64,000 nucleotides of DNA from Actinoplanes xinjiangensis (lineage in GTDB: Bacteria; Actinomycetota; Actinomycetes; Mycobacteriales; Micromonosporaceae), in the NCBI RefSeq assembly GCF_003148685.1, contig NZ_QGGR01000006.1, positions 124,001-188,000 on the forward strand, read 5' to 3'. Positions 44,433-56,158 of this stretch are shown piece by piece; the stretch's first letter is position 1, and every line of letters begins with the position of its first letter. The notes under the pieces were generated by a model that had not been told where the DNA came from, searched no databases, and saw only the letters and a list, made by a program, of their open reading frames with translations. The position numbers and the translations under genes were made by a program.

Positions 44433-44459
44433 ATGAACAGCACGGGCCGTACCGCATGA
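44433..44459 (+). CDS. eight-codon upstream ORF coupled to the GH65 start
   Basis: ATG 44433 sits behind a strong TCGAGGGAGG and encodes MNSTGRTA before TGA at 44457-44459, which overlaps the ATG of the GH65 gene (44456) as ATGA. The GH65 start itself has no ribosome binding site, so ribosomes finishing the small ORF may reinitiate there. A frame error or annotation artefact cannot be excluded. Confidence 0.55.
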   Translation: MNSTGRTA

Positions 44460-46801
44460 TCGATGAAGAGATCTGTCCCGCCGATCCGTGGCAGGTCCGG
44501 GAGACGCGCCTGGAGACCTCGCTGCTGGGGCCGATGGAGTCGGTGTTCTCGCTGGCCAACGGCTATCTGGGGCTGCGCGGGAACCTGGACGAGGGCGAAC
44601 CCTACGAGATCTCCGGCACCTACCTGAACTCGTTCTACGAACAACGGCCGCTGCCCTACCCGGAGGGCGGCTACGGGTATCCGGAGCAGGGCCAGACCGT
44701 CGTGAACGTGACCGACGGCAAGCTGGTGCGCCTGATGGTCGACGACGAGCAGTTCCACGTCGAGCGCGGCGTGCTGCTGCGGCACGAGCGGGTTCTGGAC
44801 CTGCGGGCCGGCACGCTGCGGCGCGACGTCGAGTGGGAGTCCCCGGCCGGGAAACGGGTCACCGTCCGCAGCCGGCGACTGGTGTCGTTCACCCAGCGTG
44901 CGGTGGCCGCTATCGCGTACGAGGTCGAGGCCGGTGACCAGGAGGTGCGGATCACCGTGCAGTCCTGCCTGGCCGCCGACGAGGAGCAGGTCAAGGTCTC
45001 CGACGATCCGCGGGTGGCGGCGGCGCTGAGTGATCCGCTGCAGGCGGTCGAGCAGGACACCGAGCAGCACGGTGCGGTGCTGCTGCACCGTACCCGCCGT
45101 AGTGGGCTGCTGCTGGCCGCCGGCATGGACCACATCGTCGAGGTCGACGGTGACCACCGGGAGGAGACCGACGTCCGCGAGGACTGGGCGCGGACCACCG
45201 TGGTCACCGTGCTGCCGCCGGGCGGACGGCTGCGGATCGTCAAGTTCCTCGGGTACGGCTGGAGCACCTCCCGGTCCACCGAGGCGCTGCGTGACCAGGT
45301 CGCCGCCGCACTGAACGGCGCCCGCTACGCCGGCTGGGACGGTCTCGTGGCCGAGCAGCGCGCCTATCTCGACGACTTCTGGGACTCCGCCGACGTGGAG
45401 ATCGACGGCGACGCCAACCTCCAGCAGGCGGTCCGGTTCGGGCTGTTCCACGTGTTGCAGGCCGGTGCCCGGACCGAGCGCCGGGCGATCCCGGGCAAGG
45501 GCCTCACCGGCCCGGGCTACGACGGGCACGCGTTCTGGGACACCGAGGGCTACGTCCTGCCGCTGCTCATGTACACGACCCCAAGGGCCGCGGCGGACGC
45601 GATCCGGTGGCGGCACGCGATCCTGCCGGAGGCGCGGGACCGGGCCCGGACCCTGGGCCTTGCGGGCGCGGCGTTCCCGTGGCGGACCATCGGCGGGCAG
45701 GAGTGCTCGGCCTACTGGCCGGCCGGTACGGCCGCGCTGCACCTCAACGCGGTGATCGCCCGCGCGGTCGACCGGTACCGTCTGGTCACCGGCGACGACA
45801 CCCTGGAACGGGAGTGCGGGCTGGAGATCCTGGTCGAGACGGCCCGGCTGTGGGTGTCGCACGGCCACCACGACGCGTCGGGGGTGTGGCACGTCGACGG
45901 GGTGACCGGGCCCGACGAGTACAGCGCCGTCGCCGACGACAACGTGTTCACCAACCTGATGGCGGCGCGGAACCTGCGTGCCGCCGCCGACGCCTGCCAC
46001 CGCCACCCGGAACTGGCCGCCCGGCTGGGGGTGTCGCCGGAGGAGCCGGATGTGTGGCGGGCCTGCGCGCACGCCGTACACATCCCCTACGACGAACGGC
46101 TCGGCGTGCACTCCCAGTCGGAGGGCTTCACCCGCTACGCCGCGTGGGACTTCCCGGAGAAACGGCCCGACGATCCGCTGATGATGCACGCCCCCTACTT
46201 CCAGCTCTACCGGCGGCAGGTGTGCAAGCAGGCCGACCTGGTCCTGGCCATGCACTGGTGCCCGGACGCGTTCACCGACGAGCAGAAGGCCCGCAACGTC
46301 GACTACTACGAGCGGATCACCGTGCGGGACTCGTCGCTGTCGGCGTGCACGCAGGCGGTCATGTGCGCCGAGGTCGGCCATCTGGAGACGGCACACGACT
46401 ACGCGTGGGAGGCCGCCATGGTGGACCTGCGCGATCTGCACGGCAACACCCGCGACGGGCTGCACATCGCGTCGCTGGCCGGGGCGTGGTCGGCGATCGT
46501 CGAAGGCTTCGGCGGGCTGCGCGAATGCGAGAGCGGCCCGGTGCTGTCCCTGGCGCCGCGACTGCCGTCCGGCATCAGCCGGTTGCGGTTCAACCTGCGG
46601 CACAGCGGCGTGCGCCTGGAGGTCGAGGCCGACCACGAGGCGGTCCGGCTGCGGCTTCGCGAGGGGCGGATGACCCTCATGCTGTACGGCGAACGCGTCG
46701 ACGTCTCCGCGCAAGAGGTGGTGTCGCGTCCCGTCGTACCGCTGGAACCGGCTCTGCCCCCACCCCGTCAGCCACCCGGCTACGCGCCCCGCCGATCGTA
46801 G
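44456..46801 (+). CDS. GH65 glycoside phosphorylase (maltose/trehalose/kojibiose type)
   Basis: The product has 781 residues. The N-terminal beta-sandwich (DPWQVRETRLETSLLGPMESVFSLANGYLGLRGNLDEG) is followed by a linker and an (alpha/alpha)6 barrel. The general acid is Glu488 in VTGPDEYSAVADDN; KQADLVLAMHWCPDAF and DSSLSACTQAVMCAEVGH match the phosphate and substrate region. GH65 enzymes phosphorolyse alpha-glucosides to beta-glucose 1-phosphate and glucose. The precise substrate (maltose, trehalose or kojibiose) cannot be fixed. No beta-phosphoglucomutase is adjacent, unlike many GH65 operons. Confidence 0.93.
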   Translation: MIDEEICPADPWQVRETRLETSLLGPMESVFSLANGYLGLRGNLDEGEPYEISGTYLNSFYEQRPLPYPEGGYGYPEQGQTVVNVTDGKLVRLMVDDEQFHVERGVLLRHERVLDLRAGTLRRDVEWESPAGKRVTVRSRRLVSFTQRAVAAIAYEVEAGDQEVRITVQSCLAADEEQVKVSDDPRVAAALSDPLQAVEQDTEQHGAVLLHRTRRSGLLLAAGMDHIVEVDGDHREETDVREDWARTTVVTVLPPGGRLRIVKFLGYGWSTSRSTEALRDQVAAALNGARYAGWDGLVAEQRAYLDDFWDSADVEIDGDANLQQAVRFGLFHVLQAGARTERRAIPGKGLTGPGYDGHAFWDTEGYVLPLLMYTTPRAAADAIRWRHAILPEARDRARTLGLAGAAFPWRTIGGQECSAYWPAGTAALHLNAVIARAVDRYRLVTGDDTLERECGLEILVETARLWVSHGHHDASGVWHVDGVTGPDEYSAVADDNVFTNLMAARNLRAAADACHRHPELAARLGVSPEEPDVWRACAHAVHIPYDERLGVHSQSEGFTRYAAWDFPEKRPDDPLMMHAPYFQLYRRQVCKQADLVLAMHWCPDAFTDEQKARNVDYYERITVRDSSLSACTQAVMCAEVGHLETAHDYAWEAAMVDLRDLHGNTRDGLHIASLAGAWSAIVEGFGGLRECESGPVLSLAPRLPSGISRLRFNLRHSGVRLEVEADHEAVRLRLREGRMTLMLYGERVDVSAQEVVSRPVVPLEPALPPPRQPPGYAPRRS

Positions 46802-46856
46802 GCGGCGCGACAGGCCGACCGGTGCCGGCGGGCGACGGGGCACCGCGGCGGCTAAC

Positions 46857-47789
46857 GTGCCTGGTGTGTCGATGCCCGACCGGCTGCGCCTGCACGCCGC
46901 ACATCTGGACGAACTGCGCGTCCGGCTGGGACGGGTGCGGCTCCTGGTCCAGCGGTTCGAGAAGGATCAGGCGGCTTTCGGGGCGCTCTGCGGCTGGGTC
47001 CTCACCGGACTGGGTGAACGGCACCTCCGCCACGACGAGTTGATCGCCTATGTGGAGGAGACGTTCGTCATCACGGTGGCCGGGTTACGCGACGTCGCCG
47101 ACGGACGGCAGAGCCTGGCCCGGTTCGTCGGTGAACCGGACGACGGCCCACGGTCGGCGACCGAGATCGTCGACGGAGTGCTGGCCACCGTGGCGAGCCG
47201 CGAGTGGGTGGAGCCGCTGCTGGCCGGGTCGGCTCCGGTCGCCGAGTTCGCGGTGCCGCTCGACGACACCGAGGCGGCGCTGCGGGCCGCCGGGCTGGCC
47301 GTGGCGATGGCCCGGATCCCGCCGCTGCGCCGGATGGTCGACGACCTGGCCGGGATGCCGGACGTGGTGGCCGAGCAGGCCCGGCTGTGGGCGGACATGG
47401 CCGGTGATCTACGGGCGATCGGCGGGGACCTGCAACGCCGCCTGGACGACGACCTCCGCGGTGCCGACGGCGCGGACGTGCGGGCGTACCTGACGTTGAT
47501 GGGCAACAACGTCGAAGCGCTACGAGGCCTGGTCGCCACCTGCACGGCGATGACGGTGATCACGAAGGCGGCCGGCGACCTGATCCTGCTGGCCCGCGAC
47601 ATCGTCCGCGGTCTGATCGGCGACCTGGTGGCCCGGGTGAGCGGCTGGGTGGCCGACCCGGCGGTGGTGCCGCTGCCGGTGCTGGTGTCGCGGCTGGGCA
47701 CGGTGGTCGCGACGACGTGGCGCATCGACGCCTACCTGACCGCCCTGGTGACGAGCATCGCGAACCTGTCGCGCACCATCGACGGATAG
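46857..47789 (+). CDS. helical hypothetical protein, 310 aa
   Basis: The start is uncertain among GTG 46857, GTG 46866 and ATG 46872; none has a strong ribosome binding site. The protein is almost all helix, beginning LRLHAAHLDELRVRLGRVRLLVQRFEKDQAAFGALCGWVLTGLGER and ending in hydrophobic helices (LVATCTAMTVITKAAGDLILLARDIV). The N-terminal helix pair recalls WXG100/ESX-like substrate proteins but without the WXG motif. It lies 9 bp before a GH13 gene, so they could be cotranscribed. Function unknown. Confidence 0.65.
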   Translation: MPGVSMPDRLRLHAAHLDELRVRLGRVRLLVQRFEKDQAAFGALCGWVLTGLGERHLRHDELIAYVEETFVITVAGLRDVADGRQSLARFVGEPDDGPRSATEIVDGVLATVASREWVEPLLAGSAPVAEFAVPLDDTEAALRAAGLAVAMARIPPLRRMVDDLAGMPDVVAEQARLWADMAGDLRAIGGDLQRRLDDDLRGADGADVRAYLTLMGNNVEALRGLVATCTAMTVITKAAGDLILLARDIVRGLIGDLVARVSGWVADPAVVPLPVLVSRLGTVVATTWRIDAYLTALVTSIANLSRTIDG

Positions 47790-47798
47790 GGTCGGATC

Positions 47799-49013
47799 AT
47801 GCGCAACGACTGGGTCGGGCACGTCATCTGGTGGCATGTGTACCCGCTGGGGTTCGTCGGGGCGGAGCCGGAGGCCGGGCCGTCGACCGGGGTCAGCCAC
47901 CGGCTCGGGCATCTGGAGCAGTGGCTCGACCACCTGATCGGGCTCGGCTGCAACGGTCTGGCCCTGGGGCCGGTGTTCGCGTCCGGCACCCACGGCTACG
48001 ACACCGTCGACTACCGGCGGATCGATCCGCGGCTCGGTGACGACGCCGACTTCACGGCGCTGGTGACGGCCTGCCGCCGGCGGGGCATCCGGGTGCTGCT
48101 GGACGGAGTGTTCAACCACGCCGGCCGGGAGTTCGCGCCGGTGCGGGCGGCGCTGGACGGCACCGGGCCACGCGAGTGGGTGCGGTGGAGCGGGGAGTAT
48201 CCGTACCTGTTCGAGGGCCATGACCGGCTGATCACTCTGGACCACTCGTCGGCCGTGGTGCGCGACCTCGTCGTCGAGGTGATGTGCCACTGGCTGGAGC
48301 GCGGTGCGGACGGCTGGCGGCTGGACGCCGCCTATGCGATCGACCCGGAGTTCTGGGCCGCGGTCCTGCCCCGGGTGCGGGAGCGGTTCCCGGACGCCTG
48401 GTTCGTCGGCGAGATGATCCACGGCGACTACGGCGACTATGTGAAACGGTCCGGCCTGGACGCCGTCACCCAGTACGAGTTGTGGAAGGCGATCTGGTCG
48501 TCGCTGAACGACCGGAACCTCTTCGAGCTGGCCTGGGCGCTGGACCGGCACCGGGCGTGGGCCGCGGACTTCCTGCCGCTGACGTTCCTCGGCAACCACG
48601 ACGTCACCCGGATCGCCAGTCAGGTCACCGACTCCCGGCACCTGGGTCACGCGGTGGCGCTGCTGTTCTTCCTGCCCGGGGTGCCGAGCGTCTACTACGG
48701 CGACGAGTTCGGCCTCCGGGCGGTCAAGGAGGACCGGCCCGGCGGTGACGACGCGATCCGCCCGCCGATGCCGCCCACCCCGGGCGACGGCGGCGACGAC
48801 TACCGGCGGCTGATCGGCATCCGCCGCCGCCACCCGTGGCTCACCGGTGCCCGGATCGGCACCGACGGCCTGACCAACGAGACCCTGGCCGTCGTCGCCG
48901 AGGGTCCCGCCGGTGAGCGTCTGTCGCTGCTGCTCAACCTGGCCGACAAGCCGTTCGCGCACGGCCCGCACGACCCGGTCGCGCCGCACTCGTGGGCGAT
49001 CGTGGAGGGCTGA
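47799..49013 (+). CDS. GH13 alpha-amylase-family glycosidase, cytosolic
   Basis: The product has 404 residues without a signal peptide. The (beta/alpha)8 barrel motifs are LLDGVFNHAG, DGWRLDAAYA with nucleophile Asp176, WFVGEMI with acid/base Glu205, and FLGNHDVTRI with Asp268. The length and architecture are those of alpha-glucosidase/amylosucrase-like intracellular enzymes. Alpha-1,4-glucan oligosaccharides are the likely substrates. Its 3' end overlaps the convergent histidine-kinase gene by 80 bp. Confidence 0.92.
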   Translation: MRNDWVGHVIWWHVYPLGFVGAEPEAGPSTGVSHRLGHLEQWLDHLIGLGCNGLALGPVFASGTHGYDTVDYRRIDPRLGDDADFTALVTACRRRGIRVLLDGVFNHAGREFAPVRAALDGTGPREWVRWSGEYPYLFEGHDRLITLDHSSAVVRDLVVEVMCHWLERGADGWRLDAAYAIDPEFWAAVLPRVRERFPDAWFVGEMIHGDYGDYVKRSGLDAVTQYELWKAIWSSLNDRNLFELAWALDRHRAWAADFLPLTFLGNHDVTRIASQVTDSRHLGHAVALLFFLPGVPSVYYGDEFGLRAVKEDRPGGDDAIRPPMPPTPGDGGDDYRRLIGIRRRHPWLTGARIGTDGLTNETLAVVAEGPAGERLSLLLNLADKPFAHGPHDPVAPHSWAIVEG

Positions 49014-50622
49014 CGGCCGGCGGCAGCCGGATCTCGAAGGTGGCGCCGGCGCCCTCGGTGCTGTGTGCCGACACGTCGCCGCCGTGGTCGCGGACGATCT
49101 GCCGGACGATCGCCAGGCCCAGCCCGCTGCCGCCGCCGCGGCCACGCGACGGTTCGGCCCGCCACAGCCGGTCGAAGACCAGCGGCAGGTGCTCGGCGGC
49201 GATGCCGGTGCCGGTGTCGGTCACCCGCAGCACCGCCCGGTCACCGTCGAGGCCCGCGGTCAGCGTGATCGACCCGCCGGCCGGGGTGGCCCGCAGCGCG
49301 TTGCCGACCAGGTTGCCGACGACCTGCCGGATCCGGTCCGGATCCACGTCCGCGATCACCGGTGCGCCGGCGGTCACGATCAGCTCGACGCCAGCGGTGT
49401 CGGCGGCGGCCCGGTGCGCGGTCCGGGCGGTCTCCATCAGCTCGGCCAGGTCGGTCGGGGACCGGTGGTAGATCAGGGCCCCGGCCTCGGCCAGCGCCAG
49501 CTCCTGAAGGTCGCCGACGATCCGCTGGTTGAGGATCACCTCGTCGTGCAGGGACGCGAACAGGTCCGGGGACGGCTCCACCACACCGTCCTGAAGCGCC
49601 TCCAGGTAGCCGCGCACATTGGACAGCGGGTTACGCAGCTCGTGGGCCACGTCGGCGATGAGACGCCGCTGATCGTCCTGGGCGGCCCGCACCGACTCGG
49701 CCATCTGGTTGAAGGCGCGGGCCAGCTCGGCCAGTTCGTCGCGGCCGTCGTCGGGTACCCGGCCGTCGCGGTCGCCGCTGCCCAGCCGCCGGGCGGCGGC
49801 GGTCAGGGTGCCGATCGGGCGCAGCACCCGGCGGCTGATCAGGAGAGACCCTCCGGTCGCCAGGGCCGCGACCACGAGGGTGATCAGCAGGACCGGGCCG
49901 GCGTCGAGGGTGCGTACCGGCTCATTGCCCGCACCGATGGTGAGCAGCAGCGGCGCGGGGGCGACGTCGCCGGTGGTGATCTGCCGCCGGAAGGCGGCCT
50001 GGAGGCAGTCGGCCTGTACCGGACCGCACTGCCGGACCTGCGCCAGGTCGTCGGCGCGCTGCCAGAGGGCCGGTGGCGCCGGACGGCACCGCCCGGTGCC
50101 GGTGGGCACGCCGCCGTCCGCGAGCGAGTGCCGGTGCACGCCGTCGAGTCCGGGCGTGACCACCAGCTCGTAGCCGTGGCGGTACAGGCAGGCCGCCCGC
50201 AGCGTCTCGGCCCGGTAGACGTCGATGGCGGCGATCGTCGCCTGCCGCCGATCGCCGTGGTCGGCCACGATCAGCTCGGGCAGCGGGTCGACGAACACCG
50301 CGACCGATCCGGGTGGCCGGGCCTCCCGGCGGTCCATGTGGTCGGTGTCGGCGATCACCTCGCCGTACGGGTCGACGAGCCGGAGCCGCTGCCCGGTCAT
50401 CCCGCGCAGCCGCCGCAGTGTCTGGTCGACGCCCTCCCAGGTGCCGTTGCGCAGCGCCTGCTCCCGGAGCTCCCGCTGGATCAGCTCGGTGGTCTCCCGC
50501 GACGCCGACGCCGCCTCGCTGACCTGGTCACGGGCCTGCCACCAGGTCAGCGCCACGGTGGCGCCGGTCGCGCCGAGCGCCACCAGCGCCATCAGGACGA
50601 AGACACGGATCCGGAAACTCAC
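48934..50622 (-). CDS. orphan membrane sensor histidine kinase (HAMP, HisKA)
   Basis: A GTG at 50622 behind GGAGTCCTC gives 562 residues. An N-terminal TM helix (RIRVFVLMALVALGATGATVALTWW), a periplasmic sensor with two cysteine pairs, a second TM helix (VLLITLVVAALATGGSLL), a HAMP linker, and the HisKA box DVAHELRNPLSNVRGYLEAL (His327) are visible. The HATPase N, G1 and G2 boxes follow. No response regulator is adjacent. After the G2 box the frame extends about 30 Arg-rich residues and overlaps the GH13 gene tail by 80 bp. Confidence 0.9.
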   Translation of the reverse strand: MSFRIRVFVLMALVALGATGATVALTWWQARDQVSEAASASRETTELIQRELREQALRNGTWEGVDQTLRRLRGMTGQRLRLVDPYGEVIADTDHMDRREARPPGSVAVFVDPLPELIVADHGDRRQATIAAIDVYRAETLRAACLYRHGYELVVTPGLDGVHRHSLADGGVPTGTGRCRPAPPALWQRADDLAQVRQCGPVQADCLQAAFRRQITTGDVAPAPLLLTIGAGNEPVRTLDAGPVLLITLVVAALATGGSLLISRRVLRPIGTLTAAARRLGSGDRDGRVPDDGRDELAELARAFNQMAESVRAAQDDQRRLIADVAHELRNPLSNVRGYLEALQDGVVEPSPDLFASLHDEVILNQRIVGDLQELALAEAGALIYHRSPTDLAELMETARTAHRAAADTAGVELIVTAGAPVIADVDPDRIRQVVGNLVGNALRATPAGGSITLTAGLDGDRAVLRVTDTGTGIAAEHLPLVFDRLWRAEPSRGRGGGSGLGLAIVRQIVRDHGGDVSAHSTEGAGATFEIRLPPAVSPPRSPTSAARPGRAGRARTACRPG

Positions 50623-50679
50623 GAGGACTCCGTGAGGCGGGGGCCGTGGCCGTGGACGATGTGCACCCGGTGATCCAAA

Positions 50680-50718
50680 CATCGGCCGGCAACCCGTCAG
50701 ACGGGTCGCCGGCCGATG
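50680..50718 (-). terminator. cruciform terminator of katG
   Basis: CATCGGCCGGC (50680-50690) pairs with GCCGGCCGATG (50708-50718), enclosing a second stem ACCCGT/ACGGGT (50692-50697, 50701-50706). It lies 15 bp beyond the katG stop on the minus strand. It may also insulate the histidine-kinase gene. Confidence 0.85.
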
Positions 50719-50733
50719 GGCACATTATGGGGA

Positions 50734-53406
<2,673 letters not shown>

Positions 53407-53419
53407 TTAGACCCCTTTT

Positions 53420-53434
53420 CTGGAATAGTTCCAG
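53420..53434 (-). promoter_or_regulatory. FurA-type operator of furA-katG
   Basis: CTGGAATAGTTCCAG is a perfect inverted repeat (arms CTGGAA/TTCCAG, spacer TAG) 24 bp upstream of the furA ATG, followed on the coding strand by an AAAAGGGG run. The ATTCCAGAAAAGG core resembles the conserved furA operator of mycobacteria and Streptomyces as I remember it. Confidence 0.7.
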
Positions 53435-53591
53435 TTTTCAGTGCGGTGATCACACACAAGTGGCCCCCAGGGGTCAGTGTCGTCGCGGGGCGCCGCCTCG
53501 TCGCCGGGATCGTCCGGGCCGGTGGTCCAATGGATCGACGACGTGACGTCTCCGGCGGTGACCGCCGGGCGGTCGAGACGGGAGCAGGGGC

Positions 53592-53783
53592 ATGGCCACT
53601 TGCAATCTGTGCCCGCCGGGGCAGCGGGACATTCCGGACGCGGAGATGCCGGCGCACCTGCGCGCGGTTCACCCGGACGTGGCCGCCGACGGCACCCGTG
53701 CGGGGGACGGCAGCACGATCGTGCACGACGCCTCGCTCGAACCCTCGGCGGACGCTCCCGCCGAGGAAGGGGAGTGGCGCTAA
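53592..53783 (+). CDS. small C2H2-like zinc-finger protein, 63 aa
   Basis: The ATG at 53592 follows GGGAGCAGGGGC. The N-terminal [24 protein letters not shown] has CxxC and HxxxxH spacing of a C2H2-type finger, which actinobacterial small DNA- or protein-binding proteins use. The remainder is acidic and disordered ([10 protein letters not shown]). Its stop overlaps the end of the DivIVA-like gene by 4 bp on the opposite strand. Partner unknown. Confidence 0.72.
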   Translation: MATCNLCPPGQRDIPDAEMPAHLRAVHPDVAADGTRAGDGSTIVHDASLEPSADAPAEEGEWR

Positions 53784-54439
53784 CCCAGGCGGGGCATACC
53801 CTCGGTGCCCTCCAACTGGCGGTCCACGTGGCGGCTGAGCGCGTCCCGGTAGTGCATCGCCAGGCCGGTGAGCTGCTCGACCTGTTCGACGAGCTCCGCG
53901 CGGCGCCCGGCGATCCCGTCCATCGCCGCGGCATGCCGCCGCCGGGCGTCGTTCTCGATGTCCGCCGCTCTCGCCCGCGCCTCGGCGGCCAGTTGCTCCG
54001 CCTTGTCCCGGGCGACCGCGATGACGTCCTCGGCCTCACGGCGGGCGTCGTTCAGATGCTCGTCGGCGGTCCGCTGAGCCATCGCCAGCACCCGCAGATG
54101 CCGGCTGTCGTCCACCGGCGCGATCTCCGCCCGGCGGGCCTGCTCGACCTGGGCGGCCAGCTCACGGGCATGCTGTTCGGCCCGGTCCCGGGCCTGTTCC
54201 AGCATGCGCAGCCGGGCGGCCAGTTCGCGGATCTCGTCGTAGTCGACATCGACGTCGTAGTCGTCCTCGACGCCACCGCGGACCCGGCCCTTGAGGGCCG
54301 TGTTCTCGGCCATGAGCCGGGCCAGTTCGCGTTCCACCTCGTCCAGGAACGCGTCGACCTCCTCCTCGACGTATCCGCCCCGGCCGACGGCCGGTTTGGT
54401 GAACGAAACGTTGTGAACGTCAGCAGGGGTGAGCGGCAT
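53780..54439 (-). CDS. DivIVA/Wag31-family coiled-coil protein (paralogue)
   Basis: The ATG at 54439 ([39 protein letters not shown]) gives 219 residues behind GGGAGC. The N-terminal membrane-binding motif [28 protein letters not shown] is the DivIVA signature. A central coiled coil ([49 protein letters not shown]) follows. The canonical polar-growth divIVA lies in the dcw cluster; this copy stands alone, so a paralogue with a specialised polar role is likely. Confidence 0.88.
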   Translation of the reverse strand: MPLTPADVHNVSFTKPAVGRGGYVEEEVDAFLDEVERELARLMAENTALKGRVRGGVEDDYDVDVDYDEIRELAARLRMLEQARDRAEQHARELAAQVEQARRAEIAPVDDSRHLRVLAMAQRTADEHLNDARREAEDVIAVARDKAEQLAAEARARAADIENDARRRHAAAMDGIAGRRAELVEQVEQLTGLAMHYRDALSRHVDRQLEGTEGMPRLG

Positions 54440-54548
54440 GCTGCTCCCTAGAAACGCCGTCGCGAGTGCGCACACGTTACGCCGTTTCCGCGGTTCTCCT
54501 CTACGGCTCCAAGGGGTGTCTTCACCATTACTCAAAGACAGATCCGGG

Positions 54549-55469
54549 TCATGTCAGGAACAGCGCGGCGACGATCATGGCCAGGGCGGATGCCAGGGTG
54601 GAGAGCATCACGACGTCGCGGGCCAGCGCCTCGGACTCCCGGTAGCGCAACGCGAACACGAACACGTTCTGGGCGGCCGGCAGCGCCGACGTCACCACCG
54701 CGGCGAACAGCTCGTGCCCGTCGAGGCCGATCATCCGGCCGATCAGGTACGCCAGCAGCGGCTGCACCACGATCTTCAGCGTCACCGCGAGATAGCGGTC
54801 CGGCGCGTCCGGCCCGGTCCGCAGGGGCCGCGCACCGGGCAGCGACATCCCGAACGCGAGCAGTGCGGCCGGCACCGCGGCGGCGCCGACCAGGGACAAC
54901 GGTTCGAGGAGCAGCACCGGCGGCGTCCATCCGGAGGCCGCGACGACGACCCCGGCCCCGGACGCGATCATCAGCGGATTGCGGGCCGGCACCAGCGCCA
55001 GCCGGCGCAGCGACGGCCGCCCCTGCCCGCCGGCCAGATCCAGGACGGTCAGCGCGAACGGCCCGGCGAGCAGGACCTGGAAGATCAGCACGGGTACGAC
55101 GAGCGAGACGTCCCCGAGCACGTAGGCCGCGACGGCGAGCCCCATGTTGCCGGCGTTGACGTACGACGCCCCGAGCGCCCCGATCGTGGTGGCACCGGTG
55201 CTCCGCTTCCAGGCCAGTTTCGCGACCAGCACATACACCGCCGCGACCAGAACCGTGGACGCGACGAAGGCGAGCAGTGCCCCGGTGAGGATCCGGTCCA
55301 GGCTGGTGTGGCTCAACGTCACGAACAGCAGGGCGGGCGCCGCCACCGAGAACACCAACCGGGCGAGCACCTGCGGCGCGTGCTCGCCGAGAACCCGGCC
55401 GCGCGCCAGTAGGTAACCGAGGGCGGCGATCGCCCAGATCGTCGTGAACCCGCTGAGCACCCCGGCCAT
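54549..55469 (-). CDS. AEC (auxin-efflux-carrier) family transporter
   Basis: The product has 306 residues with about ten TM helices in two five-helix inverted repeats ([74 protein letters not shown]; then [31 protein letters not shown]). The discontinuous-helix NAGNMGLA and ALPAAQNVF motifs are typical. Family members export small organic anions. The substrate is unknown; no partner gene is adjacent. Confidence 0.92.
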   Translation of the reverse strand: MAGVLSGFTTIWAIAALGYLLARGRVLGEHAPQVLARLVFSVAAPALLFVTLSHTSLDRILTGALLAFVASTVLVAAVYVLVAKLAWKRSTGATTIGALGASYVNAGNMGLAVAAYVLGDVSLVVPVLIFQVLLAGPFALTVLDLAGGQGRPSLRRLALVPARNPLMIASGAGVVVAASGWTPPVLLLEPLSLVGAAAVPAALLAFGMSLPGARPLRTGPDAPDRYLAVTLKIVVQPLLAYLIGRMIGLDGHELFAAVVTSALPAAQNVFVFALRYRESEALARDVVMLSTLASALAMIVAALFLT

Positions 55470-55648
55470 GCCGAAGATCCTCCGTCACCGGGCCGCGCCG
55501 TGCAGCGACGGTGACCGGTCCGTCAGAAACCGGCGGGCTCAGCGGGAACCCCGATCCTTGCGAAGCCGCCCGGATTTAAGGCCCTCTTAGGAAAGTGTTG
55601 GCTACGGTCCTGCCGTCAGTTGTCCGACGTGCCGGATCGGAGTGGTTC

Positions 55649-56074
55649 ATGGTGCCGGTAATGGTGGCCGACAACGGCGCTGGAAGGCGTCCGCGGCAGG
55701 GGCGGTCGCTCGACCTTCTGGTCGGGCGCCGGTTGGAGTACGTGTGGCTGGGCCACGCCGTCGTGCTGGGATTCGCCGGCGGGTGCCAGGTGCTGATGGA
55801 GGCGGTGGCCCATCTCGACGGCCCGGCCGGTCCGGCGGATGTGGAGCCGGGCGACGATCCGTCGGATGCGATCGCGACGCTGCTCAGCGATGTGGTGCGG
55901 TCGGCGCGGACCCGGGAGACCGGAGAACTGGAGATCACCTTCGTCAGCGGGGCCGGCCTGCTGGTCGACGCCGACGCGGACGCCGAGTCCTGGGCGGTGA
56001 CCGGCCCCGACGGCTACCTGATCGTCTGCCTGGCCCGCGGCGAACTGGCCGTCTGGGGCGACGCGGCGGCGTGA
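55649..56074 (+). CDS. DUF6188-like small protein, 141 aa
   Basis: The ATG at 55649 follows GGAGTGGTTC. A beta-rich protein with GRSLDLLVGRRLEYVWLGHAVVLGFAGGCQVLMEAVAHLDGP near the start and ELEITFVSGAGLLVDADADAESWAVTGPDGYLIVCLARGELAVW at the end, matching the outline of the DUF6188 family. Function is not established. It converges on the subtilase-fold gene over a shared hairpin. Confidence 0.72.
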   Translation: MVPVMVADNGAGRRPRQGRSLDLLVGRRLEYVWLGHAVVLGFAGGCQVLMEAVAHLDGPAGPADVEPGDDPSDAIATLLSDVVRSARTRETGELEITFVSGAGLLVDADADAESWAVTGPDGYLIVCLARGELAVWGDAAA

Positions 56075-56122
56075 CCCGCCCGCACCGGTGACACGGCGGT
56101 GAGCTGGGCGGAGCGGTGATGG

Positions 56123-56152
56123 CCGGCCGGGGCGCGGATGCACCCCGGCCGG
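56123..56152. terminator. bidirectional hairpin
   Basis: CCGGCCGGGG-type arms (56123-56132 and 56143-56152, perfect 10 bp) with a 10-nt loop lie between the convergent DUF6188-like and subtilase-like genes, 49 bp past one stop and 7 bp past the other. Confidence 0.8.
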
Positions 56153-56158
56153 CGATCG

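Noticed and set aside
44411..46843. 810-codon minus-strand frame opposite the GH65 gene
   Set aside because: Shadow of the GH65 gene; composition typical of reverse-frame GC bias, no domain.
46857..49013. ESX/WXG100 secretion locus beside the GH13 gene
   Set aside because: The helical protein lacks a WXG motif and no EccC-type ATPase or other ESX gene is nearby.
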